DNA of 5,732 nt, from contig JAPLRA010000379.1 in the NCBI GenBank assembly GCA_026399445.1, forward strand, positions 4,486 to 10,217, written 5' to 3'. This DNA is from Sulfuritalea sp. (GTDB lineage: Bacteria > Pseudomonadota > Gammaproteobacteria > Burkholderiales > Rhodocyclaceae). This document shows positions 1-5,094 of the stretch, one piece after another. A model generated the notes under the pieces. The model searched no databases and was not told the DNA's origin. It saw nothing but the letters and a program-made list of their open reading frames with translations. Position 1 is the stretch's first letter, and each line of letters opens with the position of its first letter. The translations under genes and the position numbers were made by a program.

Positions 1-16
1 GTCCGCAGGGGATACC

Positions 17-37
17 GCCTCCGGCTCTGCTGGAGGC
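17..37. terminator. Strong hairpin downstream of the pseudopilin gene
   Basis: GCCTCC (17-22) pairs with GGAGGC (32-37), and the stem can continue by two inner G-C pairs. It lies 15 bases past the pseudopilin stop. A T-run (43-46) follows it only on the plus-strand side, so it looks like a terminator for transcripts arriving from the left, or a bidirectional or 3'-stabilising element for the pilus message. Confidence 0.45.
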
Positions 38-52
38 ATAAGTTTTGCAGCG

Positions 53-727
53 TCAGGGCAACTTTCCCGCCGCGACCATCCGGTTGAACAAGATATTTGG
101 CGAGACCCAGACGGTGAAATCGTCATAGGTCGGATCCCCTGTCTTGCTGACGAAATCGGACTCTGTATCGGTGCTGTTCATCAACTCGTTGGCATCGGTG
201 GATGCGGCGTTGGTGCCGCCAGCCGAATTGAACGCCCCCGCTCCGTTCTTGCCATGCGAGACGATCACTGCGGGAACGGCATTGGCAACGCTTGTTGCGC
301 AGGTGTTTTCGGCGCACACGCGCAGGGTGCCAACGCTGCTCAAGGTGAATCCGGTGGCGTTGTTCGAGAATGCCGGGGTAACCCGATAGCGGAAGCGATT
401 GCCCCACGCATCGATGCGACCGAGCCCGAGGTCGACCCAGGGGATGCGGCCTTCCTGGGCTGTGCAGGCGTTGCTCGCTCGGTTCTCCAGGCCATCGTCA
501 TTGGTGTCGGGACAGGGCAGGTAGGGTTTGCCGTCCGTGGCGTTGTGGCTTGCAGCAAAGCCGATGAGTGCCTCACGGATCTCGCCCAGGGTCTTCTCGG
601 TTTCGCCGTTGTAACGGAGGTCCTGCTGCGCCGATAGCGGCAAAAGCATCCCGCCAATCAGCAGCGAGACGATGAACATCACGATGGCGAGTTCGATCAG
701 GGTGAAGCCACGGGAGCCGAGAGGCAT
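53..727 (-). CDS. Pseudopilin / minor prepilin with N-terminal methylation motif
   Basis: From the ATG at 727 this is a 224-residue protein with leader MPLGSRG, cut before F8, then 'FTLIELAIVMFIVSLLIGGM'. Glu5 of the mature protein (E12) is present, so it can stack in a fibre. The head carries R-E-A-L-I-G-F-A (51-58), Y-L-P-C-P-D (69-74), 'EGRIPWVDLGLGRIDAWGNR' (92-111) and 'AVPAVIVSHGKNGAGAFNSA' (150-169). This is the same module order as residues 61-230 of the giant protein. Cysteines at 72, 88, 138 and 143 may form two disulfides. Role: subunit of a type IV pilus or T2SS-like pseudopilus, inserted in the inner membrane and processed by a prepilin peptidase. The frame extends to ATGs at 841 and 859, which would give leaders of 45 or 51 residues. 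I prefer 727 because a seven-residue leader is normal for the class; AAGG lies 11 bases upstream, which is only a moderate site. Confidence 0.88.
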   Translation of the reverse strand: MPLGSRGFTLIELAIVMFIVSLLIGGMLLPLSAQQDLRYNGETEKTLGEIREALIGFAASHNATDGKPYLPCPDTNDDGLENRASNACTAQEGRIPWVDLGLGRIDAWGNRFRYRVTPAFSNNATGFTLSSVGTLRVCAENTCATSVANAVPAVIVSHGKNGAGAFNSAGGTNAASTDANELMNSTDTESDFVSKTGDPTYDDFTVWVSPNILFNRMVAAGKLP

Positions 728-840
728 GCGATGCGGTGCCTTGCATGCCGTGGAATCTGCTTTATGTCCGGTGGCGCCCCCGTCCACTCGGACGCGGGCC
801 GGTATTCCTTGGAATGGCTTGAGCGAGAATGTGGAAGGCA

Positions 841-915
841 TCACGTGGTCCGTTTGCATGGGCTACTAATCGACTGCCTGAGGGAGGGATTCACCGGCGA
901 TGTGATCTGAGACAT
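841..915 (-). CDS. Possible 24-residue leader peptide (speculative)
   Basis: ATG at 915 is preceded by GGAGG with nine bases spacing, the best Shine-Dalgarno site in the gap. The frame encodes MSQITSPVNPSLRQSISSPC then KRTT and ends with TGA at 843-841. That TGA overlaps an in-frame ATG of the extended pseudopilin frame (TGATG). The peptide has no recognisable features. The overlap would couple it to an N-terminally extended pseudopilin, but it may be chance. Confidence 0.2.
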   Translation of the reverse strand: MSQITSPVNPSLRQSISSPCKRTT

Positions 916-939
916 CCACTGGCCCCTCCAACGATTGAA

Positions 940-954
940 TTGCCTGTATGGCAA
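940..954 (-). repeat. Short inverted repeat TTGCC-ATACA-GGCAA
   Basis: A perfect 5+5+5 inverted repeat seven bases downstream of the hairpin at 962-984. In RNA it can be extended by G-U and A-U pairs. It could be a second 3'-end hairpin or a protein-binding site ahead of the pseudopilin gene. Its function is not shown by the sequence. Confidence 0.35.
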
Positions 955-961
955 CTTTACA

Positions 962-984
962 CGAACGCCAAAAGTCGGCGCTCG
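962..984 (-). terminator. Hairpin after the giant gene, possible weak terminator or mRNA 3' structure
   Basis: On the minus strand CGAGCGCC-GACTTTT-GGCGTTCG forms an eight-pair stem (one G-U) with a seven-base loop, beginning 15 bases after the stop at 999. No U-run follows, so intrinsic termination is doubtful. Confidence 0.35.
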
Positions 985-998
985 CGGGACGGCGAATG

Positions 999-3900
999 TC
1001 ATGGCAGCCATGTTGAAAAAAAGTCACTGACGGTGACGACCTGGCTTGCCGTGCTTTGGCTGGTGGTGAACCCGAGTCGCGTTGTGCGGAAGGCCGGTTG
1101 GTAGCAGACATTGTCGATGCCGCAGAACTGATTGCCGCTGCAACTCACGGCGCTGCCGCAGGACGTGGTGCCACGGATATCGAATACCTTCTTGCTGTCA
1201 TACAGGTTCGGCTTCTGGCCGGTATAGCAATAGCGGAAGCCATCGGTTTCAACGCCGCCGCATGATTGGCCATCCGGGTTGCTGGCCGGACAGGTATTGC
1301 CGGCGAGGCATACGGCATGCCGGACCACCGGATCGAGCTGGTTCATCGAACGGGTGGTAGTTTTCATGCGCGCGATCTGATTTGCGGTGGTAACGCTGTC
1401 GGCCAGCTTCCATACCTGCCTTGTTACGGTAGCAGAATAGACATCGTTGGACGGGAACGAAAGGGCGCTGATGGCTATGTTGCTGGTGCCCGGCGTGGCG
1501 TCACCGTTCAGGCGCCAGTAGCTGCCGGCGCCGTTCGTGGAGAACCAGGTAGCGCCGTCCCTCATTCCAGCCGTTGTGTTCTCGGGCGCGGCGCGGCTCC
1601 ATCCCGCGGCACCGGCCGCATACACGCCGTTTTCCTTGGCATCGGTCTGTGCCGTGAGTAGTACGCGATCCCCTGCTGCCAGCAAGACGCCGTCGACGGT
1701 TTGTAGACCCGCCAGTGCCAGATTACTGGCGGCGACGGCTTTGACCGATTCCCGAAAGCGCGAAATCACCAGGTTGCTGCCGTTGATCACCGGAGCTTCG
1801 GAATTCTGCAGCCGCCACAGGCTGCCGCGATGTGCCGCACCTTCCTTGACGAACCATGAGGTGCCTGGGGCGAGGCCAGCACTTTCGTCCGTATTCGCCG
1901 CGCGCGCCCAGGCGCCGGCCGCCGCGATATACACGCCGTTGGTTTTGGCGTCCGTTTGCGCCGCGACCAGAACCGTATCACCTGTTTGCAGAGCCACCGA
2001 ATCGACGGTCAACAGGCCGGAGAGGACCGCGAGATTCGCGCTGGCTACCACCCTGATCAACCGGCTGTTGTCGTCGCGGCCGGCGTAGGTCGACCGCGCC
2101 ACTTCGACACGGATATGGATGTTCTGGTTGATAGGCACCGAGCTTAGGCTCGGGTCGAGCTTGTCCACGCCGAGCGGCGGATAGGCAGGGTTGGTGGGCG
2201 GCGTGACCGGTGCGACCGGGTTCTGGGGCGGAGGACGCACGGCGGGCGCGGCGGGCAACTGTCCATGCACGTTGTCGTCTTCTTCCTGATTGAGCTTGCA
2301 GATGTTGTCAGTGTCGCAAAAGCTCGGCGACCGACAGGACACTATCGGCACTACGTTGCTGCAGGCGTAGCCGGTGCTGATCGATGATTCAGATCCCCAA
2401 TAGACAAGCCCGATGTGGCCGCCCGCATAGTTGGGGTCTGCGCGACCGTTGGCGAGCGTTCGCAACGTGCTGGCATCGATGATCCGTGCCGGATTGAAGC
2501 CCGTCGGAGTGAATGCGGCGTTGCTCTGATAGTTGCGACGCGTGTCGAATTCGAGGCCAAGCTTGGGATAGGCAATCGGCGCGGTATAGCTGTTGTTGCC
2601 CGAATAGCCCAGATGTTGTTCCCCGGCGCCACAGACGCTGACGGTGTTTCGGTCGCCGTCGATCGCGGCGAAGACGAAGCCATCGCCGGAGTCGCTGATG
2701 TTGAACTTGAAATAGCTGCGAAAGCCGCTTCCCGTGGCGCGAACTTCCTGTGTCCATGCGCAGCCGAAAAGTCTGTTGGCGTCATAGCCTTGGTCCGACT
2801 CGACATTCACCCGCCCAAGCGTGACGGTGCGTGTTGCCGGGTCGTATTGCGAAAGCTCGGAGCCGGAGGGCAGCGCCGATGGCGCGAGGACCATGCTGGC
2901 GCCGGCGGGAATGCAGCGAACGATGTCCTGGTGCGCGGCCTGGCCGGAGGCCAGCGATTTGAATTGACGGTGACCGGAGAAAACCAGCCCACCCCCGCCA
3001 TCAAAAACCGAATCATTGGGACTTTCAAGGTAGTTCGATGCAAGGGCCTTCTCAGCAACCGTAACGCGCCGCTGCGCTGCCTGACGCTGTCCGGCGAAAA
3101 CCAGCGTGCCGGCGCAACCTGCTGTAGATACGTTGTCGACGGTACCCGAGAAGGCACCGGACGCGACGAATACTTGATCCCTATAGTGGCTGAAGTAGCC
3201 TTGCGGATCCTTGCTGTCGTCGTAACAGCCATCACTGGATATCTTGGCCGCAGTGATGCTGTTGCCCGCCGCAATCTTGTCCTGTACGCAGACACTCATG
3301 CGGTCCAGCATCGAATTCATGTCGGTACGGAAACTGGACGACTTGCGCAGAGCGCCGAACAGGGCATCGCTGGTGATCGCCAGACCCTTGTCGTTGGCGA
3401 GCAAGTCACAGTCGGCGCCGCTGCAGCCATCCGGCAGGTAGTTTGTGCCCGACTTGAAGACCTTGCCTTGCAACAGCATCGTCTTCTTTTGCGCATCGTC
3501 CGGATCGTTCGATGTGTCGGAGTCGCCGGTGATGCCGCTGGCGTTGTTGGTACCGGCGAGGTAGTTGGTGATGCCGGCAAGGGCTGTCGAGGTGGCGGGA
3601 TCGAGGTAATTGGCGGCGTTGTAATTTCCCCCGCACTGAGTGACGTCATTACCGCCAGGATCGCTGCGATCCTGTCCCGGCAGTGGCGGCCCGGGGGCAA
3701 AGATGATTGCGACCGGTCGATCATGGGCATTCGTCAGTGCGCTGGTCAACGCGCTCGTACCGTTGGCCACAACGATATCAAGCTGACCGAGCGTGTCCCA
3801 GTTCATGGCGGGAAGGGTGGGGTTCGAACACTGCTTTCTGAGGTGGAGCGACGAGACAATCAGCCACAGGCATTCGCCGTGGCCGTCGCGCAGCGGGCCG

Positions 3901-4337
3901 GTTCCGAGAGTGCGCCAGGGGAGGCGTCCGATCATTGTCGGATAGATATTGTTGCCGTCACAAACAATGCCGGTCGGCGTGTTGGCGTCACAACCTTCCA
4001 GGGGATTGTTGCTCGCATCCTTGCAGTTCGGGTCCGTGTTCTGGTTACGCGAGCTTCCGAGGTCCGGCAGGGGCAGGTAGCCATACATACGGTCGAGCCG
4101 CCCCTGGCCCGCTTCTTCGTCGCGGTACTTCAGCGCGTAGCCGATGAGCGCTTCCCGCGCAAGCAGCATGGCGGCATCGGTCTTCGCCTGCCGCCTGGAT
4201 TCAATACCTTCCGGTGTCAGATTGCTGATGAAGAAATACAACCCGCCCATCGCCAACAGGGCAATCAGCGCGATGAGAACGAAGCCCTTGTCGGCTTGTT
4301 GCCGGGGGCGCCATGTATGGCGTCGAGCGGAGGTCAT
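999..4337 (-). CDS. Giant pilin-like tip adhesin with L-type-lectin-like domain and inserted phage-tail-fibre-type repeats
   Basis: This is an 1112-residue secreted fibre subunit. Residues 1-40 are a prepilin-type leader and helix: basic leader, K17-G18|F19 cleavage site, then 'FVLIALIALLAMGGLYFFIS'. Ala replaces the usual Glu5, as in GspK/PilX-class subunits. Residues 61-230 repeat the pattern of the neighbouring pseudopilin: R-E-A-L-I-G, Y-L-P-x-P-D, G-R-x-P-W-x-x-L-G, then 'RPVAIIFAPGPPLPGQDR'. From about 523 the sequence follows an L-type lectin: 'FKFNISDSGDGFVFAAIDGD' (543-562), H-L-G-Y-S-G (575-580), 'PKLGLEFDTRRN' (591-602), D-P-N...H-I-G-L-V-Y-W-G (634-648), 'NIHIRVEVARS' (739-749), and a final 'RLGFTTSQSTASQVVTVSDF' (1087-1106) comparable to the closing G-F-S strand and S-W-S-F of legume lectins. 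Inserted are a Cys motif (668-680), a Pro-rich linker (694-728), two phage-tail-like repeats (761-961) and a second Cys motif (1066-1078). Likely role: sugar binding at the tip of a pilus. MshQ-like large pilus proteins are the nearest conceptual relatives. Ligand unknown. Confidence 0.85.
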   Translation of the reverse strand: MTSARRHTWRPRQQADKGFVLIALIALLAMGGLYFFISNLTPEGIESRRQAKTDAAMLLAREALIGYALKYRDEEAGQGRLDRMYGYLPLPDLGSSRNQNTDPNCKDASNNPLEGCDANTPTGIVCDGNNIYPTMIGRLPWRTLGTGPLRDGHGECLWLIVSSLHLRKQCSNPTLPAMNWDTLGQLDIVVANGTSALTSALTNAHDRPVAIIFAPGPPLPGQDRSDPGGNDVTQCGGNYNAANYLDPATSTALAGITNYLAGTNNASGITGDSDTSNDPDDAQKKTMLLQGKVFKSGTNYLPDGCSGADCDLLANDKGLAITSDALFGALRKSSSFRTDMNSMLDRMSVCVQDKIAAGNSITAAKISSDGCYDDSKDPQGYFSHYRDQVFVASGAFSGTVDNVSTAGCAGTLVFAGQRQAAQRRVTVAEKALASNYLESPNDSVFDGGGGLVFSGHRQFKSLASGQAAHQDIVRCIPAGASMVLAPSALPSGSELSQYDPATRTVTLGRVNVESDQGYDANRLFGCAWTQEVRATGSGFRSYFKFNISDSGDGFVFAAIDGDRNTVSVCGAGEQHLGYSGNNSYTAPIAYPKLGLEFDTRRNYQSNAAFTPTGFNPARIIDASTLRTLANGRADPNYAGGHIGLVYWGSESSISTGYACSNVVPIVSCRSPSFCDTDNICKLNQEEDDNVHGQLPAAPAVRPPPQNPVAPVTPPTNPAYPPLGVDKLDPSLSSVPINQNIHIRVEVARSTYAGRDDNSRLIRVVASANLAVLSGLLTVDSVALQTGDTVLVAAQTDAKTNGVYIAAAGAWARAANTDESAGLAPGTSWFVKEGAAHRGSLWRLQNSEAPVINGSNLVISRFRESVKAVAASNLALAGLQTVDGVLLAAGDRVLLTAQTDAKENGVYAAGAAGWSRAAPENTTAGMRDGATWFSTNGAGSYWRLNGDATPGTSNIAISALSFPSNDVYSATVTRQVWKLADSVTTANQIARMKTTTRSMNQLDPVVRHAVCLAGNTCPASNPDGQSCGGVETDGFRYCYTGQKPNLYDSKKVFDIRGTTSCGSAVSCSGNQFCGIDNVCYQPAFRTTRLGFTTSQSTASQVVTVSDFFSTWLP
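1104..1142 (-). repeat. Cys motif, copy 2 (C-x5-C-x5-C)
   Basis: Residues 1066-1078, CSGNQFCGIDNVC, preceded by another Cys at 1060 with the same five-residue spacing. Six of 13 positions match copy 1, including all cysteines, F before the middle Cys and D-N before the last. Probably disulfide-bonded in the periplasm or outside the cell. Confidence 0.6.
1455..1745 (-). repeat. Phage-tail-fibre-type repeat, copy 2 (protein level)
   Basis: Residues 865-961: 'VKAVAASNLALAGLQTVDGV', A-G-D-R-V-L-L, then A-Q-T-D-A-K-E-N-G-V-Y, G-W-S-R-A, S-Y-W-R-L and N-I-A-I-S-A-L-S-F. It aligns with copy 1 along its whole length with few gaps, and A-Q-T-D-A-K-x-N-G-V-Y is nearly identical in both. The DNA copies have diverged, so this is an old duplication or a two-repeat acquisition, not a recent slippage event. 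Confidence 0.8.
1752..2057 (-). repeat. Phage-tail-fibre-type repeat, copy 1 (protein level)
   Basis: Residues 761-862 of the giant protein: 'IRVVASANLAVLSGLLTVDS' with T-G-D-T-V-L-V, then A-Q-T-D-A-K-T-N-G-V-Y and G-A-W-A-R-A, ending N-L-V-I-S-R-F. The pattern V-R-x-A-(T/S)-x-A-N-(I/L)-x-L-x-G-x-x-T-(I/V)-D-G-V...G-D-R-V-L-V-x-x-Q-T-x-x-x-x-N-G-(I/V)-Y is familiar from phage and prophage tail fibre proteins. Spacing to copy 2 is 104 residues (312 bases). Confidence 0.8.
2154..2258 (-). other. Proline-rich linker in the giant protein
   Basis: Residues 694-728, rich in Pro, Ala, Asn and Val (for example RPPPQNPVAPVTPPTNP). It separates the lectin core and first Cys motif from the next lectin strand, and is expected to be an extended, flexible spacer. 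Confidence 0.7.
2298..2336 (-). repeat. Cys motif, copy 1 (C-x5-C-x5-C)
   Basis: Residues 668-680, CRSPSFCDTDNIC, right after the lectin core. It shares the F-C-x-x-D-N-x-C ending and cysteine spacing with the copy near the C-terminus. An additional Cys at 659 precedes it. Confidence 0.6.
4221..4337 (-). other. Prepilin-like leader and N-terminal helix lacking Glu5
   Basis: Residues 1-39 of the giant protein. A 17-residue basic, polar leader ends K-G before F19, the position cut by a PilD-type prepilin peptidase. The mature start is F-V-L-I-A, with Ala where most pilins have Glu5. A hydrophobic helix of about 20 residues follows. Confidence 0.75.
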
Positions 4338-4344
4338 CGCGAAG

Positions 4345-4349
4345 CCCTT
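4345..4349 (-). promoter_or_regulatory. Ribosome binding site of the giant pilin-like gene, overlapping the previous stop codon
   Basis: The minus strand reads TAAGGG-CTTCGCG-ATG. AAGGG is seven bases from the ATG at 4337 and shares bases with the TAA stop of the nucleotidyltransferase. This supports the chosen start and a single message spanning the two genes. Confidence 0.65.
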
Positions 4350-4839
4350 ACGGTTTTTCAGGGTGCGTGTTCAAGACCGCCAGCGCCCTCTCCAGAACAA
4401 TGCGATCGGCGATGTCCTTGTCGCGCGCCGTCTGCTTGGTGAGCAGCAGTCCTTGCAGGTTGACTGTGCGGACAGGAACGCCGTCAAGATCGATAGTTTC
4501 CGCGTATTGTTGAAGAGATTCATAGGTTTCACCGCAGGCGTTCAACATGATGTCGACGACGAAGGCGTCGGCAACGCGGATGTTTTCGCCCTCATCGAAC
4601 CAGGCCGGGTCAATCTCACGGGCAGCCTGGTCGGGCAGCAACAACAGGGCGTCCCTGATCTTTCCTCCGGCGGCTTGATTGGCCGGGACGAGCAGGTCGA
4701 TGTCGGTCGTCGCACGGTGATAACCATGGGCGAACAAGGCGTAACCACCGATCAGCAGGTACTCGGCTCCATTCCGGTTCAATGCCGCGACGAGAGCCTT
4801 CAAGTCGTTGAAGGTGGCAGGTCGGCTGTGCGTTTCCAT
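4348..4839 (-). CDS. Nucleotidyltransferase of the polymerase-beta / MNT-AbiEii-like superfamily
   Basis: This is a 163-residue cytosolic protein. The nucleotidyltransferase signature is clear: 'LLIGGYALFAHGYHRATTDI' (28-47) contains the nucleotide-binding G-G (31-32), the H-G and R-x-T elements, and the metal-binding pair D46-x-D48 (T-D-I-D-L-L-V). A third acidic residue sits in strand 'FVVDIML' (D96). The C-terminal part, 'VRTVNLQGLLLTKQTARDKD' (123-142) then 'IADRIVLERAL', matches the K-x-x-x-R-x-K-D helix usual in small AbiEii/MNT-type proteins. All catalytic acids are present, so an active enzyme is expected. Related families include type IV toxins (AbiEii), tRNA-targeting MenA-type toxins and MNT antitoxins that AMPylate HEPN toxins; the substrate here cannot be told from sequence. 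No HEPN motif (R-x4-6-H) is evident in the partner. Start-stop overlap TGATG links it to the 79-residue gene. Its own stop TAA (4350-4348) lies 10 bases before the giant pilin-like gene. Confidence 0.88.
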   Translation of the reverse strand: METHSRPATFNDLKALVAALNRNGAEYLLIGGYALFAHGYHRATTDIDLLVPANQAAGGKIRDALLLLPDQAAREIDPAWFDEGENIRVADAFVVDIMLNACGETYESLQQYAETIDLDGVPVRTVNLQGLLLTKQTARDKDIADRIVLERALAVLNTHPEKP

Positions 4840-5078
4840 CAGGCCGCGCTCTTACGACGCTCGAGGGCGACGCGGGCCATCGCGTTGGCGAGACAATCCT
4901 GTTGCTGCCGATTCGCTTCGTGGTGAGTGGTGAAGCGGTAAATGCCCTTTGGAATGAAACCTTCTCCGCCACTGGGTAGGCGATGTATTTCATCGTTGAA
5001 TCGCGCGCCTTCGGCGAGTTGGGCTGCCGAGGCGGCGAAGCTGATGGGTGGAGGTTGGCGGTGACCGACGGTGCGCAT
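4839..5078 (-). CDS. Small conserved-looking protein, partner of the nucleotidyltransferase (function unknown)
   Basis: This is a 79-residue soluble protein with no signal peptide or membrane segment. The N-terminal 35 residues are low in recognisable structure (P-P-P-I-S-F, then an Ala-rich stretch). The C-terminal half, 'FIPKGIYRFTTHHEANRQQQ' (41-60) followed by 'DCLANAMARVALERR', looks like the conserved core: a basic strand followed by an amphipathic helix. I have an impression of similar short proteins, with a 'PKG-x-Y/F-R-F-x-x-H-E-E-A' core, encoded next to nucleotidyltransferases, but no named family that I can assign. It begins 16 bases after the preceding stop with only a weak purine-rich site (AGAAG). 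Its TGA shares one base with the ATG of the nucleotidyltransferase (TGATG), so the two are probably translationally coupled and work together. The arrangement is like that of an antitoxin ahead of its toxin, but this is inference. It is too small to be the winged-helix antitoxin AbiEi. Confidence 0.75.
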   Translation of the reverse strand: MRTVGHRQPPPISFAASAAQLAEGARFNDEIHRLPSGGEGFIPKGIYRFTTHHEANRQQQDCLANAMARVALERRKSAA

Positions 5079-5094
5079 GGGTCTTCTGCCCGTG

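Larger units (their letters stand above)
728..998 (-). other. 271-base gap between the giant gene and the pseudopilin gene
   Basis: It holds two hairpin-forming inverted repeats just after the giant gene (977-984/962-969 and 950-954/940-944), a GGAGGGG at 929-923 ahead of a 24-codon open frame (915-841), and a short inverted repeat ATTCC-AA-GGAAT at 815-804. I see no convincing sigma-70 or sigma-54 promoter. The pseudopilin frame stays open back to 859, so part of this gap could be coding if a longer leader is used. Confidence 0.5.
1008..2771 (-). other. L-type-lectin-like region of the giant protein (discontinuous)
   Basis: Residues 523-1110. The conserved lectin-like core is at 523-648 (nucleotides 2771-2394), followed by a strand at 739-749, a probable return strand 'VYSATVTRQVWKL' at 966-978, and the closing strands at 1084-1110. 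The material between these pieces is not lectin. The assignment comes from motif order (G-D-G-F-x-F, L-G-Y-S-G, L-E-F-D-T-x-x-N, H-I-G, G-F-x-x-S-Q) known from legume and other L-type lectins. The Asp and Asn of the E-F-D-T-R-R-N segment are in the region that binds metal and sugar in that fold. Confidence 0.65.

Noticed and set aside
254..637. A 127-codon plus-strand frame across the pseudopilin
   Set aside because: It lies opposite the conserved pilin head, has no recognisable motif, and disagrees with the direction of every supported gene.
930..998. A sigma-54 or sigma-70 promoter for the pseudopilin
   Set aside because: TGGC and TTGC elements occur but with the wrong spacing for sigma-54. 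The best sigma-70 pairing (TTGGCG, 17 bases, TACAGG) is a poor match.
866..1111. An 81-codon minus-strand frame overlapping the end of the giant gene
   Set aside because: Most of it is in another frame of the coding sequence or in the gap, its composition is Arg/Ser/Pro-rich like a shadow, and no start site supports it.
1455..2057. A prophage remnant in the window
   Set aside because: The tail-fibre-type repeats are in frame within one continuous coding sequence, and no other phage gene, integrase or attachment-site repeat is visible.
2415..4442. A 675-codon open frame on the plus strand, antisense to the giant gene
   Set aside because: Its length is striking, but it lies opposite a gene with clear protein motifs. 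High-GC genes commonly leave such antisense frames open, and its product shows no recognisable domain, so I treat it as a shadow.
4144..4926. A 260-codon plus-strand frame across the nucleotidyltransferase
   Set aside because: It is antisense to a gene with intact catalytic motifs and spans two real genes; its product is not family-like.
4348..5078. Calling the pair a classical AbiEi-AbiEii type IV toxin-antitoxin system
   Set aside because: The enzyme is in the right superfamily, but the 79-residue partner is far too short for AbiEi and shows no winged-helix pattern. The toxin-antitoxin idea is kept only as a hypothesis.
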